64,000 bases of DNA from Achromobacter kerstersii (GTDB lineage Bacteria > Pseudomonadota > Gammaproteobacteria > Burkholderiales > Burkholderiaceae_B), in assembly GCF_902859595.1 (NCBI RefSeq), contig NZ_CADIJQ010000005.1:186001-250000 (forward strand). Direction: 5' to 3'. Shown here piece after piece: positions 18,648-26,026 of the stretch; positions within the stretch are counted from its first letter, which is position 1, and the number at the start of each line of letters is the position of its first letter. The notes under the pieces were generated by a model. The model was not told the origin of the DNA. It searched no databases and was given only the letters and a program-made list of their open reading frames with translations. The translations under genes were made by a program, and so were the position numbers.

Positions 18648-20090
18648 TCACACAACGTCAAATGACAGCGGCGACATCTGTTGGGCGCTGCGGCCGGCCA
18701 CCAGATCGCGCGAAGGCACCAACGCCTCGGCGCGGCGCTGGGCCTCGTCCACCTGCTCGGCGGCCTTGCGGTAATCCAGCGAATGCACCTGCCCTTCGTG
18801 CAGCACGCGGCGGCCGTCGATGTACACGGTGTGCACGGCGCGGTCCGCAGCGGCGTAAACCAGACTGCGCACCGGATCGCGCGACGGGCGCATCAAGTGA
18901 TGCGTCATGTCCACCATCACGAGGTCGGCGCGCGCACCCACCGCGATGCGGCCCAGGTCTTCACGGCCCAGCGCCTTCGCGCCCCCAACCGTCGCGGCGT
19001 GGAACACTTCGCCCGTGGTGACCGCGCGCGGTGTTTGCGCCATCAAGCGAGCCAGGTAACCCACGTGGCGCATTTCCTCGATCATGTTGTGCGGATAGGT
19101 GTCCGTGCCGATACCCAGGTTGATGCCCGCGCGTCGATAGCGCCCAAAGTCGCGCAGCGCCATGCCCCGGCGCATGAACACCGTGGGGCAATGCGCCACG
19201 CTGGCGCCCGTTTCGGACAGGATGGACAGGTCGGTCGCCGTGCCCCAGTGCGTATTCGGATGGTCGTCCACAAAGATGCCGTGTCCCACGATGCTGCCGG
19301 GGTCCAACACGCCCAGGCTGTGCAGCCACTGAACGGGTGTAAGCCCATGGCGGCGCGTGATTTCGTGGAATTCCGGAAGCGACTGTGCGGCATGTGTCTG
19401 CCAGCCAATGCCGCGACGCTTCGCCTCTTGATGACTGGCCTTCAGCAGTTCGGGCGTGCAGGTGTCGATCTGCGCGGGCACCAGCATGCCCGTGAGGCGG
19501 CCGCACTCGTGCGCCTCGGCCTTGTCGATCAGCGCCAGCGCGCGCTCCATGCCCGCCTCGCCGGCCTTCTCGTTCCAGTCGTACTCCACCACATGGCCGT
19601 TGCGCGTGTACCAGCGCGCCGAGCGGAACATGGGCGCGATATAAGCCCGCAGGCCGCTTTGCACCATGATGTCGATCCAGTGCTCGTGCGCGACCGACAT
19701 GTCCACGACGGTCGTCACGCCCGACATCAGCAGTTCGGCGGCGGCCAGCGTCAGCTGCGCGGGCGCGGCTTCGTCGTCGCCTTCCATCGTGGGCATGTAC
19801 TCGTACAGATTCGAGTTGTACAGGCCCGGTGACCCGGTTTCGTCCGTGTAGCCCTTGTTGATGGGTTCGTGCACCAGATGGCTGTGGATGTCCACCAGAC
19901 CCGGCATCACCATCATGCCGCTGCCGCTGACGATTTGCGCATCCGGCGTGGCCGCCTGCGCCCCCGCCCCGACGTGCGTGATACGGCCGTCCGCGAACGC
20001 CACGTCGGCGTTCTTCATGTAGACGTGCTGCTGGCGCGTGTCGTCCCAGGCAACCACGAATTCGGCGTTCTTGATCAAGGTAGTCTTCAA
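18648..20090 (-). CDS. Amidohydrolase family protein (TrzA/AtzA/SsnA type)
   Basis: Predicted metal-dependent deaminase or hydrolase of the cytosine/guanine/triazine subfamily, 480 aa, cytoplasmic. It has an N-terminal beta-sandwich part, then the metal-site VDIHSHL near residue 70, a His in WQTHAAQS, a His in VGHGIF and the metal Asp in GIGTDTYPHN. The final RADLVMVD segment returns to the sandwich domain. It is 48 bases downstream of the hydantoinase gene and cotranscribed with it. Possible substrates are oxidised purines, triazines or amino-hydantoins. None can be chosen from sequence alone. Confidence 0.88.
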   Translation of the reverse strand: MKTTLIKNAEFVVAWDDTRQQHVYMKNADVAFADGRITHVGAGAQAATPDAQIVSGSGMMVMPGLVDIHSHLVHEPINKGYTDETGSPGLYNSNLYEYMPTMEGDDEAAPAQLTLAAAELLMSGVTTVVDMSVAHEHWIDIMVQSGLRAYIAPMFRSARWYTRNGHVVEYDWNEKAGEAGMERALALIDKAEAHECGRLTGMLVPAQIDTCTPELLKASHQEAKRRGIGWQTHAAQSLPEFHEITRRHGLTPVQWLHSLGVLDPGSIVGHGIFVDDHPNTHWGTATDLSILSETGASVAHCPTVFMRRGMALRDFGRYRRAGINLGIGTDTYPHNMIEEMRHVGYLARLMAQTPRAVTTGEVFHAATVGGAKALGREDLGRIAVGARADLVMVDMTHHLMRPSRDPVRSLVYAAADRAVHTVYIDGRRVLHEGQVHSLDYRKAAEQVDEAQRRAEALVPSRDLVAGRSAQQMSPLSFDVV

Positions 20091-20138
20091 CGCAATTTCC
20101 TCCGAAATGATTTTCGAGTGTCCATGTGGCGCGTTGCG

Positions 20139-21587
20139 TTAGCGCCAGTCTGGCCGCGTGCCCTTGCGGGCGCTTGGCGGCGCCAGGCTGGGCAGCCCGC
20201 GCGGCAAAAACTTTCCTTGACCCGGCGCGCCCGTAAAGCGCTTGCCGTCCCAAACGACTTGTCCACGCAGCAGCGTCATCGCGGGCCACGCCCGCAGCGT
20301 CATGCCCGCGTACGGCGTGTAGTCCACCGCGTGGTGCAGGTGTTCATTGGCGAGCGTGAATTCACGCTCTTCCCAGATCACCAGGTCGGCATCGCTGCCG
20401 ATGGCCAGCGTGCCCTTTCGCGGGTACAGGCCATAGGCGCGCGCCGGCTGGGTGGCGGTCAGCTCTACGAAGCGGTTCAGGCTGATGCGACCGGCCAACA
20501 CCCCTTCGGAATACAGCAACGGCATGCGCGTTTCGATGCCGGGGATGCCATTCGGAATATGACGGAATGCCACCTGTTGGCCGCCGGGCATCTTGCCGTC
20601 CTCGCCCGTCAGGTTGAATGGCGAGTGGTCAGACGAAAACACCGTGAAAAGGCCGTCTGCCAGCCCCTGCCAGATCTGCTCCTGGCTGGACTTGTCGCGC
20701 GGCGGCGGGCTGCACACGCAGCGCGCGCCGAAATAGCTGTCGTCCGTGCCAAGATCCGCGGCGGTCAGCAAGAGGTACTGCGGGCAGGTTTCGGCATAGA
20801 CATTCAGGCCCTTGGCGCGCGCCTCGCGGATTTGCGCAACCGCTTCGCCGCCCGAGATGTGCACCAGCAGGATGGGCACGTCGATGAGCTCGGACAGAGC
20901 GATCGCGCGATGCGCGCCCTCGCGCTCCACCAGCATCGGCCGCGAAACGGCATGAAACCGCGGCGCCGTGCGGCCCGACGCCTCCAGCCGGCGCGTCAGC
21001 CAGGCGATGCAGTCGGAGTTCTCGGCATGGATCATCGCCATGCCGCCATGCACGCGCGCCACGTCCAGCACGTCCAGGATCTGGGCGTCGGACAACTTCA
21101 GCGCGTCGTACGTCATATACAGCTTGAACGAGCTGTAGCCGGCCTCTATCAGGCGCGGCAGCTCTTCAGCCAGCACGGTCGGCGTAGGGTCGGTCAGGAT
21201 CAGGTGAAACGCATAGTCCACGCAGGCTCGGCCGCCGGCGCGCTGGTGGTAATCGTCGATGGCCGCCTGCACCGTCGCGCCCTTGCGCTGCGCCGCGAAG
21301 GGGATCACGGTGGTCGTGCCCCCGCAGGCGGCCGAGCGCGTACCGGTAAAAAAGTCATCCGCCAACTTCACGGGCGGCGCCATCGGCTGGTCCAGGTGGC
21401 AATGGGCATCGATGCCGCCGGGCGTGACCACTCGTCCGGCCACATCGATTTCACACATGCCCGGCGCCAAGCCGCGGCCGATCTGCACGATGCGGCCGTC
21501 CACGATCCCCAGATCCGCGCGACAGGTATCGCCAGCCGTTGCCAGCACCGCGTCACGCAGCACCAGATCAAAACCTTGCTTCGTCAT
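20139..21587 (-). CDS. Dihydropyrimidinase / D-hydantoinase
   Basis: Opens the ring of dihydropyrimidines or 5-substituted hydantoins to N-carbamoyl amino acids. The 482-aa product has the full binuclear metal site: DAHCHLDQP near 60, the carbamylated Lys in SSFKLYMTY near 155, His in MIHAENSD, His in LLVHISGG and Asp in SSDHSPF. The C-terminal segment is family-typical. The gene is first in the leftward operon and divergent from the GntR regulator, which probably controls it. No carbamoylase gene is present nearby. Confidence 0.93.
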   Translation of the reverse strand: MTKQGFDLVLRDAVLATAGDTCRADLGIVDGRIVQIGRGLAPGMCEIDVAGRVVTPGGIDAHCHLDQPMAPPVKLADDFFTGTRSAACGGTTTVIPFAAQRKGATVQAAIDDYHQRAGGRACVDYAFHLILTDPTPTVLAEELPRLIEAGYSSFKLYMTYDALKLSDAQILDVLDVARVHGGMAMIHAENSDCIAWLTRRLEASGRTAPRFHAVSRPMLVEREGAHRAIALSELIDVPILLVHISGGEAVAQIREARAKGLNVYAETCPQYLLLTAADLGTDDSYFGARCVCSPPPRDKSSQEQIWQGLADGLFTVFSSDHSPFNLTGEDGKMPGGQQVAFRHIPNGIPGIETRMPLLYSEGVLAGRISLNRFVELTATQPARAYGLYPRKGTLAIGSDADLVIWEEREFTLANEHLHHAVDYTPYAGMTLRAWPAMTLLRGQVVWDGKRFTGAPGQGKFLPRGLPSLAPPSARKGTRPDWR

Positions 21588-21905
21588 ATGCGTCAGCCCG
21601 TCTGATCCGCCCTTCCCCTGCCGCGAAGGCGTGGCGGGATGGGCATGTTGTGAGCGGATTCTAGGCCGAATACAAAAATGATTACGCTAGTGATTACCCT
21701 GAAATATACATTTCACGGCTGAATTGTTAACATTATTTTGGGCGCTGGCTGGCGGGCCTTGTCCAACGGCGGCGGCTGATCGGGTATCTTCACGTTCATC
21801 CGCCATGTTGCTGGCAACATGCGGCCTACAAGCGGCAAGCGACCGCTCATTACCCACGGCGGCGATCCCGCCCTGGCTTCTCACGCGCAAACCAAGAACG
21901 AGCCC
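21588..21905. promoter_or_regulatory. Divergent control region of the hydantoinase operon and the GntR gene
   Basis: This AT-richer 318-base gap holds no gene. It has several symmetrical or repeated motifs: two TGATTAC direct repeats 12 bp apart (21679-21685, 21691-21697), the inverted repeat TGAAAT-ATAC-ATTTCA (21700-21715) and the palindrome TGTTAACA (21725-21732). A possible minus-strand -10 box TAGAAT is at 21658-21663 with a poor -35. The palindromes are the best candidate operators for the adjacent regulator. Confidence 0.5.
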
Positions 21906-22586
21906 ATGGCATCAGACAAACGCGAAAACTCGGTCACCGGCATCTACGAGCGCATCTACCGCGCCATCCTGGACAACCGCCTCAAGCCCGGCACCAAGCT
22001 GGTCGAAGAGCGTCTGGCCGAAATCTTTGAAGTCAGCCGGCCGCGCATCCGCGAGGTTCTCGCGCGCCTGGCCCACGAACAGATCGTCGAACTATTCCCC
22101 CAGCGCGGCGCCTACGTCGCCAAGCCGTCCATCGAAAAAGCGCGTGACGTTTTCGAGGCGCGCCGGCTGATAGAGCCTGCCGTCGTGCGGCGCCTGACGC
22201 AGAACCTTACGCCCGAGAAGCTGGCGCGCCTGCGCGAGCACGTCCTGTTGGAACACGATGCCCGCAAGCGCGACGACAAGCGCGCCATCATCCGGCTGGC
22301 GGGCGAATTTCATATTCTGCTGAGCGAGCTGGCGGGCAACGGTGAACTGGCGCGCACCATGCGCGAGCTGTCCACGCTGACCTGCCTGGTCATCTTTCTG
22401 TACAACCTGCCCACCGCCACCAGCTGCCGCGACGACGAACACGAGCTCATTACCGAAGCCATCGCTGCGCGTGACGCCCAGCGCGCCGAGGAACTGACGC
22501 TGCATCATCTGGAGCACATCGAACAAAGCGTGAAGCTGGAATCGGTGGAAGAATCGGTGGATCTGGAAGAAGTCTTCAAATTCTGA
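21906..22586 (+). CDS. GntR-family transcriptional regulator, FCD type
   Basis: 226-aa DNA-binding repressor or activator. The N-terminal winged helix spans about 15-80 (IYERIYRAILDNRLKPGTKL, VSRPRIREVLARL). The C-terminal FCD effector domain carries likely metal-binding histidines in EFHILLSELAGN and HHLEHIEQ. The frame is open upstream to 21819, but the ATG at 21906 gives the normal start. It is divergent from the hydantoinase operon and most likely its ligand-responsive regulator (inference from position). Confidence 0.92.
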   Translation: MASDKRENSVTGIYERIYRAILDNRLKPGTKLVEERLAEIFEVSRPRIREVLARLAHEQIVELFPQRGAYVAKPSIEKARDVFEARRLIEPAVVRRLTQNLTPEKLARLREHVLLEHDARKRDDKRAIIRLAGEFHILLSELAGNGELARTMRELSTLTCLVIFLYNLPTATSCRDDEHELITEAIAARDAQRAEELTLHHLEHIEQSVKLESVEESVDLEEVFKF

Positions 22587-22619
22587 CCCACATTGACCCA
22601 TGCCCCAGCGAAAATAACG

Positions 22620-22650
22620 AAAAGCCCCGGGGTGTAAAACCCGGGGCTTC
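22620..22650 (+). terminator. Hairpin terminator after the GntR gene
   Basis: AAGCCCCGGG pairs with CCCGGGGCTT over a short A/T-rich loop, followed by CTTGG. The stem is strong and the T-tract weak. Confidence 0.65.
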
Positions 22651-22713
22651 TTGGCACCTGAAAAGCCGGACTATGGCGGCCGGCCTATTTTTTACTGACC
22701 GGACACGCCAGCT

Positions 22714-23043
22714 TTATAGTTTCAGCGTAACGGGCACGCCCGCCGCGGCGGAGCAGATTTGAGACAAGGCGTCCGGCATCTGCGGGCCGCCTCGGGTATC
22801 GTTCCAGTGCTGGCCGTCATAGCGGTAGTGAAAGCCACCGCTGCGCGCGGCGACCCACAGCTCCTGCATGGCAGCCTGGCTGTTCACGACGACGTGGGTA
22901 TTGTCTTCAAAAACCATCGTCAGCACATTGCCGCTGCGGCTGGTTTCAACGTCGACGTCGAGCGAAGCCGCCCAGTCATCGGCCTGGCTTTCGATGCTGT
23001 CCAGCACCTGGTCGATCAACGCAAGAAATTCGGTTTCGGTCAT
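22714..23043 (-). CDS. cyaY: Frataxin-like iron-donor protein CyaY
   Basis: Small 109-aa acidic protein that binds iron and modulates iron-sulfur cluster assembly. The start MTETEFLALIDQVLDSIE and the later GGFHYRYDGQHWNDTR are CyaY hallmarks. The open frame extends upstream to 23358, but only the ATG at 23043 fits the family length. It is divergent from lptM with just 31 bases between the two start codons. Confidence 0.93.
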   Translation of the reverse strand: MTETEFLALIDQVLDSIESQADDWAASLDVDVETSRSGNVLTMVFEDNTHVVVNSQAAMQELWVAARSGGFHYRYDGQHWNDTRGGPQMPDALSQICSAAAGVPVTLKL

Positions 23044-23074
23044 AATCGAGCCTGCAAGAATTACGGAGTTCCCA

Positions 23075-23254
23075 GTGTTCCAATTGGCATTCAGCCGCAT
23101 GGCTCTTCGCATTGTAGCCACGCTCGTGGCCTCCGGCATGGTCGCGGCCTGCGGGTACAAGGGGCCTTTGTATATGCCGACCCCTGACGGCAAGCCGCCC
23201 ACGCGGTCGCAAACGCCGGCATCGCAAATCCCGCCCGCGCCATCGATCCCATGA
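23075..23254 (+). CDS. lptM: LPS translocon maturation lipoprotein LptM (YifL family)
   Basis: Short outer-membrane lipoprotein of 59 aa that assists LptD disulfide maturation in known systems. It has a hydrophobic signal region, the lipobox VAAC, and directly after it GYKGPLYMP, the conserved LptM motif. I chose the GTG at 23075 because ACGGAG lies 8 bases upstream. The ATG at 23099 would leave a short signal peptide and lacks a ribosome site. The stop overlaps the lysA start (ATGA). The lptM-lysA pairing next to cyaY is conserved in proteobacteria. Confidence 0.88.
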   Translation: MFQLAFSRMALRIVATLVASGMVAACGYKGPLYMPTPDGKPPTRSQTPASQIPPAPSIP

Positions 23255-24543
23255 CCGCCGCCTTCCCCACGCCGCCAGAGCTGGCCGGCCACCCTTACTT
23301 CCAGTACCGCAACAACGTACTGTACGCCGAGGATGTGCCGCTGGACCATCTGGCGCATGGGCTAGGCACACCGCTCTACGTCTATTCCCGCGCAGCGCTC
23401 AAAGGCGCCTGGGAAACCTACCGCAGCGCCATTGGGCAACGCCCCGTCCTGGTCTGCTACGGCATGAAGGCCAATTCGAACCTGGCGGTGCTGAAGGAAT
23501 TCGCACGGCTGGGCGCGGGCTTTGACATCGTGTCCGGCGGCGAACTCAAGCGCGCGCTGGCGGTGGGCGCCGAGCCCTCCAAGATTGTGTTTTCCGGCGT
23601 AGGCAAACAAGCCTGGGAAATGCGCGCTGCGCTGGCGGCCCAGGTGAAGTGCTTCAACGTCGAGTCCGAAGCCGAGCTGCACCGCTTGTCCGACGTGGCT
23701 GAAGAACTGGGCGTGCGCGCCCCGGTGTCGCTGCGTGTGAACCCCGACGTGGACGCGCAGACGCATCCCTACATTTCCACCGGCCTGAAAGAAAACAAGT
23801 TCGGCATTGCCATTGAATCCGCGCTGGACGTCTATCGCGTCGCGCAGTCTTTGCCGGGCCTGGACATCGTGGGCGTCGATTGCCATATCGGTTCACAGCT
23901 GACCGACATCAGCCCCTATTTCGATGCGCTGGAAAAGTTGCTGGACCTGATCGACGCGCTGGATCAGGAAGGCATCCGCATCGCCCATCTGGACCTGGGC
24001 GGTGGCCTGGGCATCCGCTACACGGATGAGACGCCCCCGTCACCCCAGGCGCTGCTTGACCGCGTGTTTGAACGCCTGAACGCGCGCGGCCAGGGGCATC
24101 TGCACCTGGTGCTGGAACCGGGCCGTTCGCTGGTGGGCAATGCGGGGGTGCTGCTGACTACGGTGCAATATCTGAAGCACGCCGAAGCGCGCAACTTCGC
24201 CATTGTCGACGCCGCCATGAACGACCTGCTGCGCCCTGCGCTCTACGAGGCGTTCCATGGCGTGCAACCGTTGCGCCCGCGCGCCGGCGATCAGGTGGAA
24301 TACGACATCGTCGGCCCGGTGTGCGAAAGCGCCGACTGGCTGGCCCGGCAGCGCAAACTGGCCATCCAGCAAGGCGATGTGCTGGCGGTGGAATCCGCAG
24401 GCGCTTACAGCATGGCGATGGCCAGCAACTACAACACGCGTGCTCGCGCCGCTGAAGTGATGGTGGACGGGGCCAATTACCACGTGGTGCGCCAACGCGA
24501 GACGCTGGACGATCTGCTGCGCGGCGAATCCACACTGCCTTGA
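23251..24543 (+). CDS. lysA: Diaminopimelate decarboxylase
   Basis: Last step of lysine synthesis: decarboxylates meso-diaminopimelate with PLP. The 430-aa product shows the PLP-binding Lys73 in CYGMKANSN, the glycine loop DLGGGLGIRY, the phosphate-site EPGRSLVGNAG, and the dimer-contributed catalytic Cys in GPVCESADW. It starts inside the lptM stop codon (ATGA overlap), so the two are coupled. A strong terminator follows. Confidence 0.97.
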   Translation: MTAAFPTPPELAGHPYFQYRNNVLYAEDVPLDHLAHGLGTPLYVYSRAALKGAWETYRSAIGQRPVLVCYGMKANSNLAVLKEFARLGAGFDIVSGGELKRALAVGAEPSKIVFSGVGKQAWEMRAALAAQVKCFNVESEAELHRLSDVAEELGVRAPVSLRVNPDVDAQTHPYISTGLKENKFGIAIESALDVYRVAQSLPGLDIVGVDCHIGSQLTDISPYFDALEKLLDLIDALDQEGIRIAHLDLGGGLGIRYTDETPPSPQALLDRVFERLNARGQGHLHLVLEPGRSLVGNAGVLLTTVQYLKHAEARNFAIVDAAMNDLLRPALYEAFHGVQPLRPRAGDQVEYDIVGPVCESADWLARQRKLAIQQGDVLAVESAGAYSMAMASNYNTRARAAEVMVDGANYHVVRQRETLDDLLRGESTLP

Positions 24544-24576
24544 ACGCAACCCGCGCAGTGCGTGTTGCCCCCAATG

Positions 24577-24608
24577 AAAAAGGCCCCTCGCGGGGCCTTT
24601 CTCTTTTC
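24577..24608 (+). terminator. Rho-independent terminator of lysA
   Basis: AAAGGCCCC, loop TCG, then GGGGCCTTT and a pyrimidine tract CTCTTTT. A-runs on the left make it plausible also for the convergent ccsB. Confidence 0.85.
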
Positions 24609-24650
24609 CCTTTCCGTCATCTGCGGCAAGCCGCAAGACGCGATCCGGAA

Positions 24651-26018
24651 TTACAGCTGCCCGTACGAGTGCAGGCCCGACAGGAACATGTTCACGCCCA
24701 GGAATGCGAAGCCGGTGATCAGCAGCCCCATCAGCGCCCAGTAGGCCGCCATGGTGCCGCGCAGGCCCTTGATCAGACGCATGTGCAGCCATGCCGCGTA
24801 GTTCAGCCACACGATCAGCGCCCAGGTTTCCTTCGGGTCCCACTGCCAGTACGCGCCCCAGGCATCCGCGGCCCACAGCGCGCCCAGAATGGTTGCGACG
24901 GTGAAGAAGGCGAAGCCGATCGCGATGGCGCGATACATGATGTCGTCCAGCACCTCAAGCGAGGGCAGCGCGGCCGCAATGCGGCGGCGGCCCAGCAAGA
25001 TGGCGCCCACAATCACCGCCCCCACGCCGAAGTACAGCATCCAGGTGGCCGACAGGCCATCGGTGCGAAACACCATCGGTTCGGCGCACAGCAGCACGCC
25101 CAACACAAACAGCGGCGCCAGCTTGGCCCATGACGTGGTCTGACCATGTTGCTTGACGAGGTACGCGAAACCCACCATCGCCGCCAGCGAGAACGTGCCA
25201 TAGCCGATGAAGTTGGCTGGCACGTGCAGCTTCATCCACCAGCTTTTCAGCGCGGGCACCAAGGGCTGGATCTGCCCCGCATCCCGCGTGAACGAATACC
25301 AGAGCAGGAACACGACGGCGGACGTCACCACCAGCAGCACGAAGCCGCCCAGCGCGCGGGTCGCGTATTTGCGTTCGTAGTACAGGTAGAACAGCGCCGT
25401 GATCAGCGAGAACAGCACGAACACTTCGTACAGGTTGCTGACCGGGATGTGGCCCAGGTCCGGGCCCATCAGATGGCCTTCGCGCCAACGCACCAAGAGG
25501 CCGGTGACGCCCGCGAAGACTGCGCCCCAGGTCAGCGCCGTCCCCAGCCATGCGGCCGTGGGGCTGAACACGCCGATCCAGTAGCAGACCATGGCCAGCG
25601 CGAAGAGCGCGCTCATCCACAAAATGGCTGACTGGGACGAGAACAGATACTTCAGGAAGAACACCTGCTCGGCGCGGGCAAGGTCGTTGCCGTACAGCAT
25701 CAACGCCAGCCCCGACGAGATCGCACAGGCGATCATCAGGTGGCGCATCGGACGCCACAGCCAGCCCATCCAGGCCAGTGCGGGCACGGTGCCGCAGAGA
25801 ATGATCTTCTCGTAGTAATCCATCGCGTTGCCGTAGCGGGTCAGCGCGAAACCCGCGCCCACTGCCAGCAACAGGAAGAAAACGACATCGGTCCAGTCGG
25901 GCTTGCCGCGCCGGGCGCGGCTGTCGCCGGTTTCCGACAAGCTGTCTTGCCAGAGCGTGTCGGGCGACGCGGCGAGCGTGTCCGGTGAGGAGGGATGCGT
26001 GGTGGTCGTCGTCGACAT
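24651..26018 (-). CDS. ccsB: Cytochrome c biogenesis protein CcsB/CcsA (ResC)
   Basis: Heme-handling half of the System II cytochrome c synthetase in the inner membrane. The 455-aa product has many transmembrane helices and the tryptophan-rich WWD-type heme motif (WGAYWQWDPKETW) near residue 385, flanked by conserved histidines. It lies 8 bases after resB, its obligate partner. The N-terminal 40 residues are polar and poorly conserved. Naming varies between ccsA, ccsB and resC. Confidence 0.92.
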   Translation of the reverse strand: MSTTTTTHPSSPDTLAASPDTLWQDSLSETGDSRARRGKPDWTDVVFFLLLAVGAGFALTRYGNAMDYYEKIILCGTVPALAWMGWLWRPMRHLMIACAISSGLALMLYGNDLARAEQVFFLKYLFSSQSAILWMSALFALAMVCYWIGVFSPTAAWLGTALTWGAVFAGVTGLLVRWREGHLMGPDLGHIPVSNLYEVFVLFSLITALFYLYYERKYATRALGGFVLLVVTSAVVFLLWYSFTRDAGQIQPLVPALKSWWMKLHVPANFIGYGTFSLAAMVGFAYLVKQHGQTTSWAKLAPLFVLGVLLCAEPMVFRTDGLSATWMLYFGVGAVIVGAILLGRRRIAAALPSLEVLDDIMYRAIAIGFAFFTVATILGALWAADAWGAYWQWDPKETWALIVWLNYAAWLHMRLIKGLRGTMAAYWALMGLLITGFAFLGVNMFLSGLHSYGQL

Positions 26019-26026
26019 AAAAAACC

